Source of the DNA: Microbotryum silenes-acaulis
Lineage: Eukaryota > Basidiomycota > Microbotryomycetes > Microbotryales > Microbotryaceae
Assembly (NCBI GenBank): GCA_003665825.1
Contig: QPFY01000008.1
Coordinates: 1,364,001-1,428,000, forward strand
DNA length: 64,000 nucleotides
Direction: 5' to 3'
The notes below the pieces were generated by a model. The model did no database searches, was not told the origin of the DNA, and saw only the letters and a program-made list of their open reading frames with translations. Of this stretch, positions 1 through 12,147 are shown piece by piece. Position numbers and translations under genes: made by a program. Numbering within the stretch: the first letter of the stretch is position 1; each line of letters begins with the position of its first letter.

Positions 1-1962
1 GTTGATTGGGGACGATCGTATCTCAAACTCCGAGTGTGAATCTTTTCTCTCCTCCTCCTTCTGAGGTCTCTGTTTTTTCTCTCTTCTATGCTTGTTTTAT
101 ATTTTGTACGCACTTTCCCTCAGGTTCATCTGCAATGCGCAATGCGCAACGCTCGTCATCTCGTTCATCTCGTCAGCGTCGTAGTTGGACTCGAGAGCAC
201 CCCGAGCTGAATGGACCTCAGCTCCTACCGGTTCGGCGAGAATCGTGCTTCTGGACTGAGGTTGAGGCTGGAAGGAGAGAGAGAACAAAGGAGGAAATGA
301 AAAGTCTATATGGAATAACCCCCCCCCCCCCCCCCCCCCAAGAGATGAGTTCACTCACTCTTGAGTTAGGTAGTGGCCCCAGAGCCAGAGACACGATGTC
401 GCCTGATCCGCGGTGAGAATTTATGTTGTTGAGTTTCGTCGGCACTCTCAACGACCGCACCACCCAGTGCAGCTCACCCTAACCCGGGCTTGAACGAACA
501 TCCACGTCACCGAGCACTCGCCTCGAACCACTGCATACACGCAACATTGGGCGGAAAACTATTTCGACGACTACAATTTTGTGGCACTCGCCGAGGAAGA
601 CGGCAATTCCTATCCTCTCCCCGGCAGGCGCGGCGAGGACTGAACGGTGCCTTATTCTAGCCATTGGACCTCCAATCACGGTGAGATGTTCGCATAAATT
701 CCGTGGAAACCATTTCTTGCGATGCAAATAGTACTTCTTGTAATCCACATCTTCAAAGCCTGCTTTCTTCATTGCTCTCAACACTGCTGTCCGAGCCGTG
801 AAAAGGCTTTGAAGTGAGGCCGCTGCGAGCAAGACCGCCGGCCTGTTTCTGAAGCTTAGGCATTCCATATCTACGTGTACCTGGTACAGGTGTACTGGCT
901 ACACCGCCAAATACCGACTTAGGTTTGCAAGTTATGCAACAAGAAAGTACTATGACCTACATCGTGTGTTCGTCTTTCCTTCTTTCCGTTCTTGTTTCTT
1001 TCCTTTCATTTTTTTTTTTCTTTCCTTCTTCTCTCTTTTTTCTTCCTTTCCTTCTTTCCTGCTTTTCTTTTTCTTTTTCTTCTTTTTCCTCCCCGCCCCC
1101 CCTCCCCCCGGCATGGGTACGGACCCCGAAGTTGAGAGTGGCGAACTTCCATTCATGACATCCTGAGCCGTTTTTGGGCCGACGCGCGTGAAAAATCGAA
1201 TATCGCTGCGCAAAGCGCCTGCGTGATTTTCCATCGCATTATTCACCGGCCCTCACGGAAGCTGTGGGCGGAAAGTCTCTCAGGAATTCAATTTCCACCG
1301 TAATTCACCACACGTCGCCATGCAAACCAAACTCGGCTCAAAACAAGGTGTCGCTTTCGCTGTCTCGCTCCCCTTGACTGAAAATCTGCGACGACGAGGT
1401 GATTGTATCCTCAAGCGTCAGGTCTCAACTACTGTGGAACATCAGGGGAGCTGAAATGCGGACGCACAATCAAGGATACGCAAGCAAGCAGGATCCGAGC
1501 GAGGAAAGAGGATGAAACGGTGATAGGAGAAGGGGATTCGGAGTCTTTGGCTGAGGGGAGCGATTGAAGGGTTCTGGTGGCGGCGAGACGGGCAAGGGTG
1601 GTGGGAGGTCGCGTGAGCCTGCTGTAGAAGCTTTGCTGGTGGCTTTGGGGCTCATAACCTATTAGAAGGTTGGAGGACTGGATCCCGACTCAAGGGGTTG
1701 AGTACGAGCACAAGATTGAGGATGCAAGATCGTTGGAGAAGGAAGAGAGACGAGCGCCAGCGAGGTGCGCGACTTGGACCCAAGCCAAAGAGCCAATCGA
1801 GGCTCAGTCATGCGCGGGGATCAGATATCAGGCAGGCAAAGGATAAAGACCCAAAAGGTGAGGGAACTAGACCATATGTGGGTGAAGAAGTGGCATGAAA
1901 AGTGAATAGTATCAAGAGAGAATCGGTGGATTCTTGACAGCCTCAACTTCCTCCTCCACCCA
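1..1962. other. Gene-poor left flank with low-complexity tracts
   Basis: No convincing protein gene is visible here. There is a run of 21 C at 319-339 and a long polypyrimidine (T/C) tract at about 967-1111 ending in a C-rich stretch. The tract gives spurious Phe/Ser/Pro reading frames on + and Lys/Arg/Glu frames on -. The interval 620-790 holds a dispersed repeat listed separately. The last part, about 1650-1962, is the 3' flank of the CitE-like gene on the minus strand. Confidence 0.6.
620..790 (-). repeat. Dispersed repeat, diverged copy also at 50325-50465
   Basis: Read on the minus strand, this stretch encodes a peptide with the segments VDYKKYYL and NLCEHLTVIGGPMA. The plus strand near 50325-50465 encodes LDYKKYPL and KLCKHLTVFGVPMA in the same order and spacing. 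The nucleotide similarity continues past the stop codon of the second copy (both have TAAGGCACCG), so this is a DNA repeat and not only a protein likeness. The 129-residue frame at 479-868 that contains this copy has no recognisable domain and is probably repeat-derived. Confidence 0.5.
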
Positions 1963-3450
1963 TCATGGAAGCACTCCAGCAGCCTTTGCCTGAGCGAGTA
2001 TTCTCTCTGCTTGAAGAAGCTATGAAAAGAGCTCGAAAGCAAAGTCAGAACGCTGCACAGGTACTGAGTGTCCACCTTCGTCATCGCGGAACGTCCTCAA
2101 TTGACTGACCATTGGAGCATCAATCATGGCCGAGTTGCCATCCTCTCCGACCAAGCCATAGGCCCCTGCTCCCCCTGAAGACGCAACATTGTACTGTTCG
2201 AGTATTCTATTCGCTCGCTCGATGTCTGTCCCGCATGTAAAACGTATCAGCGACAGCAACCCCATCCGCGCAAATTCAGTTTTCGTGCGGGTGCTCACCT
2301 TTCTCGGAAGGGGTGAAGCACTCTTGCACGGTCTCGACCTGATTCGGATGAATACACTGCTTGCCATCAAAACCCAACCGGCGACCCTCGGTTGCCTCTT
2401 CGTTCAATCCCTGCGTTGCCGTTTCCCCCTTGTACGCCGTGCGAACGAGATCGATCGCGCCGAGTCCGAACGCCTTGGCGACGGCGACGATCTGGGATCG
2501 GACAAAAAGCATCTCCTGCCTCGATTCGGTGCGAATGATGTTGGACGACGCGCAATAGTCTTCTGCGGCAAAGAGCAAGGCGTCGATCCTGTTGGAGGAG
2601 GTTGCGATCTCCTTGAGGTTCATCAACGAGAGCGGCGACTCGACGGAAACGACGAGCTTGATCCGATCCTTTGTCGCTTCCAAGCCATGCTCCGAGATGC
2701 ACCGATCTACGAGTTGGACATCTTTGACGGTGTCGACCTTGGGGATGACGATGCCTTGGAGGTTGGAGGACTTGAGCACGACTTGGAGGTCGTCGAGGCC
2801 AAAGGAGCGAGTGGGGGAGTTGATGCGCACAAACAGCTGCGATCGGGTCGAGTCGGCCGATTGGAGTGCACTACCAGAAAGCAAACAAAGATCTGATCCG
2901 AATGAGCTTCTGTAACACGACTGTCCGTGCATCGCATGTCCTCGGTCGATCGCACCCGATCGGCATTGCCCCCACTTTTGCAGCCGATCACCGCTCACGA
3001 GCCAGTACTCACTCGAACACGTTCTGCCTCGCCGCTCCTTTCTGGCCCGTCGCAACCGAGTCCTGCCGAAAGGACCGGATGCGGATCAGTGATCGAAGCA
3101 GCGCTTACATTGACCGCACCTGGGCTGGGTTGGGCACCGACCTCGAGGTCCAAGATCAACGCGTCGCTGGTCGCCTTGCTCAACGCACTCCTCAGCATCT
3201 TGACGTTCGATCCGGGAACATACAGCAACGCCCTCCTCGCCGATACCGAGGGCGCGGGTAGCTTGGACGTCGATGCGGATGCCGAGTCGCGCGCTCGAAG
3301 TGGGGCAGCAAGGAACGTGCGGCGATGATGAGGAGGCTGCGGTGCGACAGTCGGGCGCAGGGCACACGTACAAGTAGAGCGGGTGTATCGAAAATTCGAT
3401 ACGATCGCCCGAAGAGCAGAGGGAGTGGGAATCCGAGCGAGCGGTGACAT
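1963..3450 (-). CDS. Mitochondrial citrate lyase beta-like (CitE/CLYBL) protein
   Basis: Predicted 367-residue member of the HpcH/HpaI aldolase/citrate lyase beta superfamily. Exons (minus strand): 3450-3142, 3062-3013, 2870-2299, 2225-2110, 2019-1963; the introns of 79, 142, 73 and 90 nt all have GT-AG ends and restore a single frame. The N-terminus is Arg/Ser/Ala-rich without acidic residues, as in a mitochondrial presequence. The core shows RRALLYVPGSN, LILDLEDSV, the active-site region VESPLSLMNL and the conserved GKQCIHPNQV. The last exon encodes AERILAQAKAAGVLP, the usual end of the family. Animal CLYBL cleaves citramalyl-CoA; the acyl-CoA used by this fungal protein cannot be told from sequence. 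A stand-alone CitE without alpha/gamma partners argues against a bacterial-type citrate lyase complex. Confidence 0.88.
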
Positions 3451-3687
3451 GGCTGCGACGGAAGATCGAGACGAGCAAGTGGGGAAGAGCGAAGCGCTGG
3501 CGAGAGAGCCAAGGCGAAGAACGACGATGAGCTCTCATCGATCTCATCAACCTCATAGAACCTCATCTCTGCCAGTCTCTGCCCGACTCGCTCGAGTTCA
3601 ATCACATCGCATTTCCAGCGTGCAAGGCCATTGGTGAATCGTCATCATCATTACAACAACAGAACGTCCAAAGATCATCCGGCTCCC

Positions 3688-6455
3688 TCACCTCCTCACC
3701 GCTCCACTCCTCCTCCCCAAGTCGGACATGCTGGGGAAATAATCGCTCAATTCCGACGGTGCGCGGCCGACCCTCATTCTCCCCACACTACTCCCCAATC
3801 CAGGCGTCATCACCCCATCCCCACCCCACCTCCTCGCACTCACAGACCCATTCAACGATCTGATCCCCCTCTCCCCCATCATCGGCGGCGAGACCCTCGA
3901 CCTCGACCATGATTCGGTCGATCCCGCACCGGACGAGATCCCGCTCGAGATGGACTGTTCAGGCCGGACCGCTGCTGCAGCTCCGATCCGATGCACCCTC
4001 TTCCGCTTGGCCTTGATCGGTGCACCCGAATTCGCTTCCCTCGAAATCCCAATCGGGATCATCGACTTGGCTCCATCATCACCCAAGCTCGCAACGTCCC
4101 CCACTTCAGCCTTGACTCGCACATTCCCATACGGCCTCGATCGTGCCGTAAAGTGCTCGTGGTTCCTCGTAAACGGCGAGAGCGTGTAATTCGAATGATT
4201 CAGCGTCGTCAAATGACCGCACTGTTCATTGTTGGCAGGGTTGAGCGTGATCGGTAGATCGTCGTCGTACGAATCGTTGAGGATCGACGAAGGCGAGCAC
4301 GACAGCAGATCGATCGGCGTGGGTCGAGTAGGCGGGTACACGAGCGCTTCTTCCTCCTCTTCATCGGGTCCCTCCCCGATCATAATCGGCGACGTGATGG
4401 AAGAAGGCGGCGACGAGTATCCCGAACCGACGGACAAAGGTCCCCGCGTCGCCATCCCACTCATCGAAAGCTGCGACGACAAAGCTGATCGATGCGCCTC
4501 GAACACGCTCCTCCTCACATTCGGAGCCGACGAAGACCTCGGCAACGAAGGATGCGTCCGCTCTCGGTTCGCGGCCGACGTTGACGAAGATAATTTCGGA
4601 AACGGGAACCGAGCCGAAGATGCGCCCGCGATTGAAGCCGTCCCCGCTCCATAAAGTCGCAACGTGTCCAACACGCCACCTCCATGAGACGGATGATCAG
4701 GTGGCGAACCGAACGGATCGCTCGCGATCGATTCGGTCGAGACGCGCCCCAATCGAGCTCGAGCCGTCGCGGCCGTCGTCGAGGGGCTCCCGTGCGCCGT
4801 CAATGAGCCTTGAGAATACGTTCGCGTCCGCATCTGCGACTGGGTGTGAAACACGCGAGGTCGAGTGATCGTTCCACCTCCGACTGCAGGGATCGTCTCG
4901 TACCGATGTCGAGGGTGGTCGGGATCCAAATCGTCAAAATCAAGACCGTCGTCTTCCTCATCGTCGTAGCCGTGATGTCGATCGAGATGCGACCCCCCAC
5001 TTCCCCACTTGTGATCGCTGACGCCGTCGAGATCGTGCATCCCAACGAATTCAAAGTCGAACGAGTCAGAGTCCTCTTCCCCTTCCTCGTCCAACACGTC
5101 CCCCAATCCTCTTCCACTCGCGCCCGTCCGAACCACGCGTTCATAATTCGCAAAGCCGGTGTTCTGCGGTGCCGACTCGGGTCGAAGTCCGTAGGTCGGG
5201 TCGTAGTTCTCGATCGACTCGGGCACCGAATCGAGCACGTCCAAGATCGAAGCCGACGAAGGTGCGAACGAACTCGATCTCGCATGGGTTTTCGGCCTCC
5301 TCCTCGACGTAGCCGCCGTTCGATCGCGCTTGCCTTCGAGACCTCTGCTCGTCTCCGAATGCGTCTCTCTCCCTCCCAGCGTCGTATAACTCGTCGCGCC
5401 TGCCTCCGAACGATACTCGACGCTCTCAGCCTTATCGGCGTCCAAATTCAAATCGCCCAACCTCGTCGTCAACGCCCTGGTCCTCATCTTTTCCCCCGTA
5501 CCGACCGTCGTACGGGTTTGGATCGTGGCATCCTTGCTGAACCCATTCGACATTCCCCTCATCTTGGATCCAGGCATCGCAACTCCCCGCGAAGCAGATT
5601 TAACCTCTCCCGACAACCACTTTTGCGATAACCTATGAATCACGCTCGGTAAATCCGAACGAAACGCTTCTCTAAGTTGCGCTTCAATTTCACGTTGAAT
5701 GTAGCCCGCGACGGATTCGACGCCGTCGAAAGAGGATGAAACGTTGACCGCTTCGAGTGGATCGTTCTTAAAGACGAGGGTGATACCTTTTTGTCTCGAG
5801 ACGACGAGGACGACGATCGCTCGGAGAGAGAGGTTGGAGAGGCGCAAGGTCATGGGAACGACGAGGGGAGCGGCGGCAAAGAGGATGCGAGGGGTGCCTA
5901 GGATGTCGAGCGCGGGTCGGGGGACGTTGAGTGGGTTCGCCTTTTGTCGACCGGAGGAGTGTGCGAGATTAGTCAAAACTTATTTTCTTATTTTCTGGGT
6001 TTACTTTGCCTTTTTTTTTGGCGCTCCAAAACTGACCTGGACCTTGGTTTGCAAGACGATGTACGCATCGCCCGAGTAACTCAAGCGAAAGATGCCTCTG
6101 AAGCGATCGGTCGAGAGGTCCCCAATTTCGAGTATCTCCAGTTCGGGGGCTGTGTAAAAAAGTTGCGTAAAGCGTTGGGTCAGATACACGGCTGTGATGA
6201 ACCCGAGTTGGGTCGATAAAGCGTACGATGGTGCCCATGTTCAATTCCTTGACCTCGATCCTATCGGCGATGATCGGCGGGGTTACGCCCTTATTGAGTG
6301 CCTGTAAGATCAAATCGTCACCGCGATGGAAAGAAGGTGAGTAAGACGCACCATGATCACCGAGTCGGGCCGGCCCAACCTACCTGAGCTAGGATCTCCT
6401 TGGCGGATTCGTAAAACTCGGGACTGAATTCGGGCCATTCAAAATTGAACGACAT
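3688..6455 (-). CDS. MDM34: MDM34, ERMES complex subunit (SMP-domain protein)
   Basis: Mdm34 is the mitochondrial outer-membrane subunit of ERMES, which tethers ER and mitochondria and moves lipid through SMP domains. Exons (minus strand): 6455-6384 ([15 protein letters not shown]...), 6301-6227 ([20 protein letters not shown]), 6149-6037 ([19 protein letters not shown]) and 5940-3688 ([19 protein letters not shown]...). The N-terminal ~190 residues match the SMP domain closely; the remaining ~650 are low-complexity, Ser/Asp-rich and variable. The predicted length is about 837 residues. The junction of exons 2 and 3 is out of frame by one base: joining ATC at 6227 to the five-C run at 6145-6149 would need a sixth C to give the expected MGTIPPELEIL. 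A longer exon 2 using a GTGTAT donor would keep the frame but leaves a 40-nt intron and adds 12 non-conserved residues. Identity is certain; the exact model is not. Confidence 0.88.
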
Positions 6456-7154
6456 GGTAAGAGTCCGACGGGTGACGGAGCCGGGGGTGCACGAGGCAAG
6501 TAGTACTTTGAAGGGGAGTCGTAGATGCTTCGTAAAGCGTCGTAACACGCTCACTCGATCGTCTGCGATCGACGACCAGCCGAGACGGTCCGAACGGTTA
6601 CGGCCTGCACGCCAACGCCTCGCCGAGGTGACGATCCTTGAGTGGGCAGGGCAATACACGAGGCAAAGCTCGATAAAGCACGCCGTCGTCTTTGTCGCCC
6701 TCGTCGCGGTGATGGTCGTCCAAGGCGGACAGCGCAAGTGAGAGTGAGGCGCCTGTCTTCGAGCGAGGCATTCGGCGGAAGTCTGAAGCTCGGCGATCGA
6801 AGACGGGATTCGCACGCCAGTCTCACTTTCCGGGAAGAAGGGGCCCGAATCTCATCCAAAAAAGAGGGAGGATCCACCTATCACTTTTGCATCGTCTGCT
6901 CGAACGAGCCACTCCGTATGCAGAGCGCTCGACTCGTCGAAAAGAGAGCGAAAAGAGCGAAAAAAGCGAAAAGAGAGGGCCGGGTGGCTAATAGCACTGT
7001 CACTAAAAGGGTGCCCAAAAAGACACTCTTCGTCCTAGATCAATTCGATGGCGTCCCCCAAAAATATATATCATAGCCCTTCGATTTCAAGTCCCCACAA
7101 CGCATCTACACTTCAACTCGAACGCCGATCGCCGATCGCTCGCTCGGAATAAAT
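6456..7154. promoter_or_regulatory. Intergenic: MDM34 upstream region and MPP-beta 3' flank
   Basis: No gene is seen in this ~700 nt. The part next to 6456 must contain the MDM34 promoter and 5' UTR. The part next to 7154, which includes the AT-rich AAATATATATC at about 7062-7072, is the 3' flank of the downstream-facing peptidase gene. The small frames here have no family signature. Confidence 0.4.
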
Positions 7155-9040
7155 CTACCAGAGCAACGAGCTCATCCCTGCACGCATCCTCGAGTAATCC
7201 AACAAACCCTCCACACGTCCAACAGCAGCCAGGGCGAAATCCTTATCCCACAAGTACTTTTGCGCGACCCTCTGAATCTCGGCAACGTCGACGCTATCGA
7301 TCGCGGCCTCGATCTCCTGGGGCGTCAACCTCTTCCCGCTGGTGACGAGCTGACGACCAATATCCTCCGCGACGGCGGTCGTGCCGTCCAGACCCAACAA
7401 GAGCGAAGCCTTGAGCTGCGACTTGGCGCGTTCGACCTCCCCTTCCGCCGGCGAGGTCGACATGCGTTGCCATTCCTTGAAGGTAAAGTGCGTCAAGTCG
7501 TCGAGGTTCATCAGGTTCTCGGAAACAAAGTAAATCCCCCAAAGACCGGTATCCGAGTAGGAGGTGGAGAACGACATGAACGAGTTGGCGAGGTGGTTCT
7601 CGGCGATGATGTGCGACAGCTTGGACGAGAGCAACGACGCTGAGCCGAGCGAGCGGTCCCAGTTGCCAAAGATGGACTGCATCACCAGCATCGGGTAATA
7701 GTCGGGCGAGTTCCAGCTGACACCCTCGACGGCGATCGCAAAGTTCGCCGTCGCCATCGTGTCGTCGCGCACTCGCACTTCGGATCCGATGAACTGCGAC
7801 GGAGCCTTGCCGGCGTGGGTCTGCGTCGACGAGTTGGCGCCGCCGAGCGGCAGCGGGTTCGCCGAGACGGGCAGCGTGCCAAAGTGCTGCTGGGCGAGGT
7901 CGACGAGCGCCGAGTGCTCGACGCCGCCGGTGCCGACGAGGACCATGCGGTCGGCGAGGTAGTTGGTCTTGATGTAGGACGCGAGGTCGTCGCGTTGGAT
8001 CGAGAGGATGTTTTCCTTGGGGCCGAGGATCGTTCGGCCGAGCGGTTGGTCTGCCCAGAAAGAATCACACCGAATCCACCGATCAGCACTCGCACTACGG
8101 CAGGTCTTCTATGCTCTGCCGCTGCACGCACCCTGGAAAGCGACGGCGTGCAAATGGTCAAAGACGACCTCCTCCAACTGCTTGTCGACCTCCTCTTGTT
8201 CGCGGAGGATGACGTCGCGCTCGCGCTCGATCGCATTGGACTCGAGCTTGGACGCCTGTAAAATGTCAGAGATGATCTCGACGGACTTGTCGACGTCGTG
8301 TCGGAACGACTTGGCGTAGTAGACGGTCTGTTCGCGGGAGGTGTAGGCGTTGAGGTGGGCGCCCAGGTTCTCTACCTCGAGCTCGAGTTGGTGCTGGGAG
8401 CGCTTGGCAGTACCCTTGAAGGCCATGTGTTCGAGAAAGTGGGCCGTTCCGGAGGTCTTGTCGGTCTCGGCACGGGATCCGGCGTCGATCCAGACGCCTA
8501 CGGTGGCGGTCGAGGCGTGAGGGTGAGCCTCGGTCGCGACGGTGAGGCCGTTGGGCAGGGTCGAGATCTGCGTCAGCGGCGACGACACGGCCGTGGCCAA
8601 CGAGCGTGCACCGCTCACCTGGGCGAATCAAAGGTGGAGGGATGGCGTGTCAGTGCAGGGACGGGTGCAGGGACGGGTGACGGGTGACGGGGTGTAGTGA
8701 TTGCTATGGGTGGGTGGGAGTGATCGTATCGGAGTAGTCAGGAGCGTAACTGCACGGTGGGCCGCTGGCACGCTCGCCCCCAAGTGGACCCTACACTGCG
8801 GGCCACTCTGCTTGGGTCCCCTCCATGCGAAAAGGATGTGGTGGGCGTGCGGAGGGACGTGGAGGCGGTGGGCGTGTGGGTGTGTGCTGAGCCGGGGCGG
8901 GGCGGGCGACGGCGGGGAATTCGTCGTGGCTCCGATTGGCTCCGCGGGCTGCTGTCAACAGGCGCAGGCGTGGAGAAGAAGGGACTCACATTGCGTGATC
9001 GCAACAAGGTGCGCGCAGCTGTAGCTGTTCGGGCCAACAT
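7155..9040 (-). CDS. MAS1: Mitochondrial processing peptidase beta subunit
   Basis: Catalytic subunit of the matrix protease that removes presequences from imported mitochondrial proteins; it works as a heterodimer with MPP-alpha (MAS2). Predicted 477 residues from exons 9040-8990, 8618-8132 and 8050-7155 (minus). Exon 1 encodes a basic presequence ([17 protein letters not shown]). The zinc-binding inverted motif HFLEH is at residues 77-81 followed by MAFKGT, typical of the beta subunit; PLGRTILGP and the C-terminal peptidase M16 half are intact up to [11 protein letters not shown]. Intron 1 (8619-8989, 371 nt) is long for this window and contains short GTGACGGGT-like direct repeats. Start and splice choices give one uninterrupted frame. 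The gene is head-to-head with BFR1. Confidence 0.93.
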
Positions 9041-9568
9041 GGAGGGTCGCTTTGGGGGGAGCAGGGAGAAGAAAGATGTTGTGGGTGTGCGTGGGTGGGT
9101 GGGTGGATCGACGAAGCAGCAGCAGCAGCGAGCGGCAAGCGGCAGGCGGCCACCCGTTTCGCGCCTCTAATAAGGTCTCGATATGGGACATTTTAATGGC
9201 GACTAGTAATCGCTCAGTCAAAGTAATAAAATGGAATGCCTCTAGTTCGAGATTGAAAGAGTTTGAAGCAAGTCTGGTTTTCATCCAAAATATTTTGCAG
9301 GTGCATGTCTTTGCCACCGCATTAAACCCTGATCGTGTACGAGTTGCCGTGCCCGGCCGCACCGCAGCGCCCGGGCAGTCTACGCCAGTGTAACGCGCTA
9401 GGAGGAGCTGTGGCTGAGCCTGGCTGAACTGCGCTATTATAGGCAGTCGCCCTAGTGTCGCCCTCGGCCAGGCGGCGCCGGTCGTGCACGTGTGTTCCCC
9501 GTCGCGCAGGTACCTCATTCTGGTTTCCTCTCTTTCGACCCCACTCCCCTCCACCTCTCCTCCAAAAA
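9041..9568. promoter_or_regulatory. Divergent promoter region, MPP-beta / BFR1
   Basis: This 528-nt interval lies between two outward-facing start codons and must hold both promoters. It has an A/T-richer middle (about 9170-9320) and a pyrimidine-rich stretch at about 9520-9566 just before the BFR1 start, as is common upstream of fungal start codons. No specific transcription-factor site could be assigned. Confidence 0.45.
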
Positions 9569-9859
9569 ATGTAAGTTGCCCCTCTCTCTTTTTCCCTACT
9601 CTCCCCTCCACCCAGACCTGACCCCTTCCCTCCTTTCTCTCTCCCTCTCCAGGGTCGTCGGCGCGGCAGAGACGAAACCGACCAAGAAAGCGCTCGCCGC
9701 TCAAAAGAGGCTCGCCTCCCAACCGGCCCTCTCCGCCGTTCCCAAAGGCCAAGATCCGACCGTCACGACCGTGGATAAGCCTACGAATGACAAGGTGCGT
9801 TCATCCGCGCGCGACCACCCGACATGGAGAGATCGGTCCGAACCGGGAATCGATGCTCG

Positions 9860-9894
<35 letters not shown>

Positions 9895-11782
9895 CCGTGC
9901 TCGTGCCCGTAGCTAGCCGGTCCCCGGTTCCTTATCTAACCCGTGACTTGACTCGTCCCTACATCTGTCTCTCAGGCGGAACACCATTCAGGTCGACCCG
10001 ACAAGAGCGCCTACGACAAGGAGCAAGAGACGCTCAGGGCCCAGATCGAAGCCCTACAACTCAAGTCCGTGCGTATCCTCATTCCTCCTTTCTACCAACG
10101 GGTTGGATACCAAAACTAAACTGACCCCCTTCCGCAACATCCCACCCCTGCCAGACGGACGTGCGGAATCGAATCGCGGCCGCGTCGGGTAAAGGACCGC
10201 ACCAAGATCGAAAAGTCGCCCTCCGTGCCCAACTCGATAGCCTGCGCGCCGAATCGCAAAAACTCAAGGGTGGACGCGGCAACACGTTCGAGCAACTCAA
10301 GGCGATGCAGGATGGCGTTTCCAACAAGGTGCGTCATGTCGAGGAGGGGCGGGGGTAAACGGCCGTCGCCGGTACGGGGGAGGTGCTCACCTTTTGCCCT
10401 TCTCGTTTGTTCATCGCAGATCAAAGAGTTGCAAGCCGCCAAGTCCAAGGCACCTTTCAAGTCCGTCACCGAAGTCGATGCCCAAATCAAGTGAGCTCTT
10501 TATCCTTCTTGCCCTCTATGCTTTCTACGGCTCTGACCCGCACTGCCCCCCCCCCCCCTTGCAGATCTCTCGAACGCCAAGTCGAATCCGGAACGATGAA
10601 ACTCGTCGACGAGAAAAAGGCTCTCCAAGAAATTTCGAACCTTAAAAAAGCGCGCAAGAACGTCGAATCCTTCTCTACGCAACAAGTCGCTATCGATGAG
10701 GAGAGGAAGAAGATTGAAGAAATTCGCGCGACGATGGACTCGCCCGAGACTAAGGCTAATCAGGACAAGCTCAACGACGTTCGCGCCGAGTTGGATGAGA
10801 TTAACAAGCAGCACGATGAAGTTTCCAAGGGTCGGGACGCCTTGTTTGAGGAACGGAATGCGATTTCGAAGCAATTGGACGAGGTCTATGGCAAGAAGAA
10901 GGCCTCGGCTTTCGCTTACAAGGAGGCCAACGACAAGTACTGTGAGTCGGCCGACGCGCTTCGAAACAATCTCCGTCACCTTTTTCTAACCCCCGACCCT
11001 CGACCCCTTGGCGCAACGTTCCAGACCAAAAAATGCACGACGACCGCCAAAAACGCCAAGAACGCTTCCAAGCCGAGCGCAAAGCGAACGAAGATGCCAA
11101 ACGCAACGAGATCAACCTTCGCCTTCTCGAAGAAGCGCAAGCCCCGGCCTTTGAACGCGAGATCGAGGATTGTCGTAACCTCATCGATTCGTTCAATAAA
11201 CGGATTGGGAACGCTTCTTCGAATGGCACTTTGGGTAGCTCGACGCCTTTGTACGAGCGTTCGGCGATCGCGGGCGTCAAGGCTTTGGAATTGAGGAAGG
11301 TCGAGGAGGGTCCTCCCGCGGGTGCGGTAGCATTGAAGAAGAAGAGTGATCAAGAGGAAGAGTCGTGGGGTGGGTTCGGAGGCAAGTCGAAGAAGAAGGG
11401 AGGCAACAACGTTAAAAAATCCGCTGCGACGAACGGCGCCGCGACCGAAGAGGACACTCCCTCCTCCTCGTCCTCGTCCTCGTCACAAGCCCTCAACCTC
11501 CCCTTCGGTATCCTCTCAGCTTTACTGACCCTCGGTATCCCCGCGCCTCTGACCCTCTCCGACGTACCATCGATGATCGAAGCCTTGGAAACGAAGAAAA
11601 AGTACCTCGTTGACAACCAAGATCGCGTGACGAAAGAACGCGTTGCCGCGGTTGAGAAGAAGATCAAAGCCGCCGAGGCCAAATCTTCCTCCAACGGTGT
11701 CGCAACAGAAGAGAAGAAGAACAACACGGAGCAGTCGACCGAGTCGTCGGAGAAGGTTGCGGATGCGCTTGAGGAGGCATAG
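9569..11782 (+). CDS. BFR1: BFR1-like mRNP/nuclear segregation protein
   Basis: Bfr1-type proteins are cytoplasmic, ER- and polysome-associated RNA-binding coiled-coil proteins. Predicted 538 residues from exons 9569-9570, 9653-9794, 9976-10068, 10155-10328, 10420-10490, 10565-10941 and 11025-11782. The start codon is interrupted: exon 1 contributes only AT and the next exon supplies G, giving MVVGAAETKPTKK. All junctions keep phase. The middle (about residues 45-350) is a long charged coiled coil containing DVRNRIAAASGKGP, IKELQAAKSKAPFKS and YQKMHDDRQKRQERFQ. The C-terminal part has a GGFGGKSKKKGG stretch and a Glu/Lys-rich end. The family call rests on architecture and these conserved segments. 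A split start codon is unusual; an alternative would be a start further inside exon 2, but no ATG occurs there early in frame. Confidence 0.85.
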
Positions 11783-12147
11783 GATGGTGAAGGAGAAAGG
11801 GGGGGGGGGGGGGGAATGGGAGAATTCATAACTTCTAGGTTAGGCTAGGTCTGGTCTATCGTTTTATAACCCTTTTTTTTCTTGCTCGTAGCAACCGTCG
11901 GGTGCGGTCTCGGATCGGGACTGCAATGACAAGATAATGCAAAGAGGAACAAGATCAAATTGCCCACTCTGTAAAGTAGATCGAGCTAGCTCTTTCTCGC
12001 CACCAACTCCGTAAACTACATCGAGCTAACTCTCTCCCTCGTAGGATCGCAGAGACCAGAACAGCTGAATTAAAGATGTATATCATTCACGTTCACACAG
12101 GCAATAGCCCACACCAACAAAATTACGCCTTCAACCTCCCCCTCAGT
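11783..12147. other. Convergent 3' flanks of BFR1 and the SUMO-like protein gene
   Basis: Non-coding. A G homopolymer lies at about 11801-11814 straight after the BFR1 stop codon, followed by a T-rich stretch. Two imperfect copies of a TAAA-TACATCGAGCTA-like phrase occur at about 11975 and 12012. The interval should contain the polyadenylation sites of both converging genes. Confidence 0.4.

Noticed and set aside
925..1246. Hydrophobic Phe/Ser-rich and Lys-rich small proteins in the polypyrimidine tract
   Set aside because: Products of a simple T/C repeat read in several frames.
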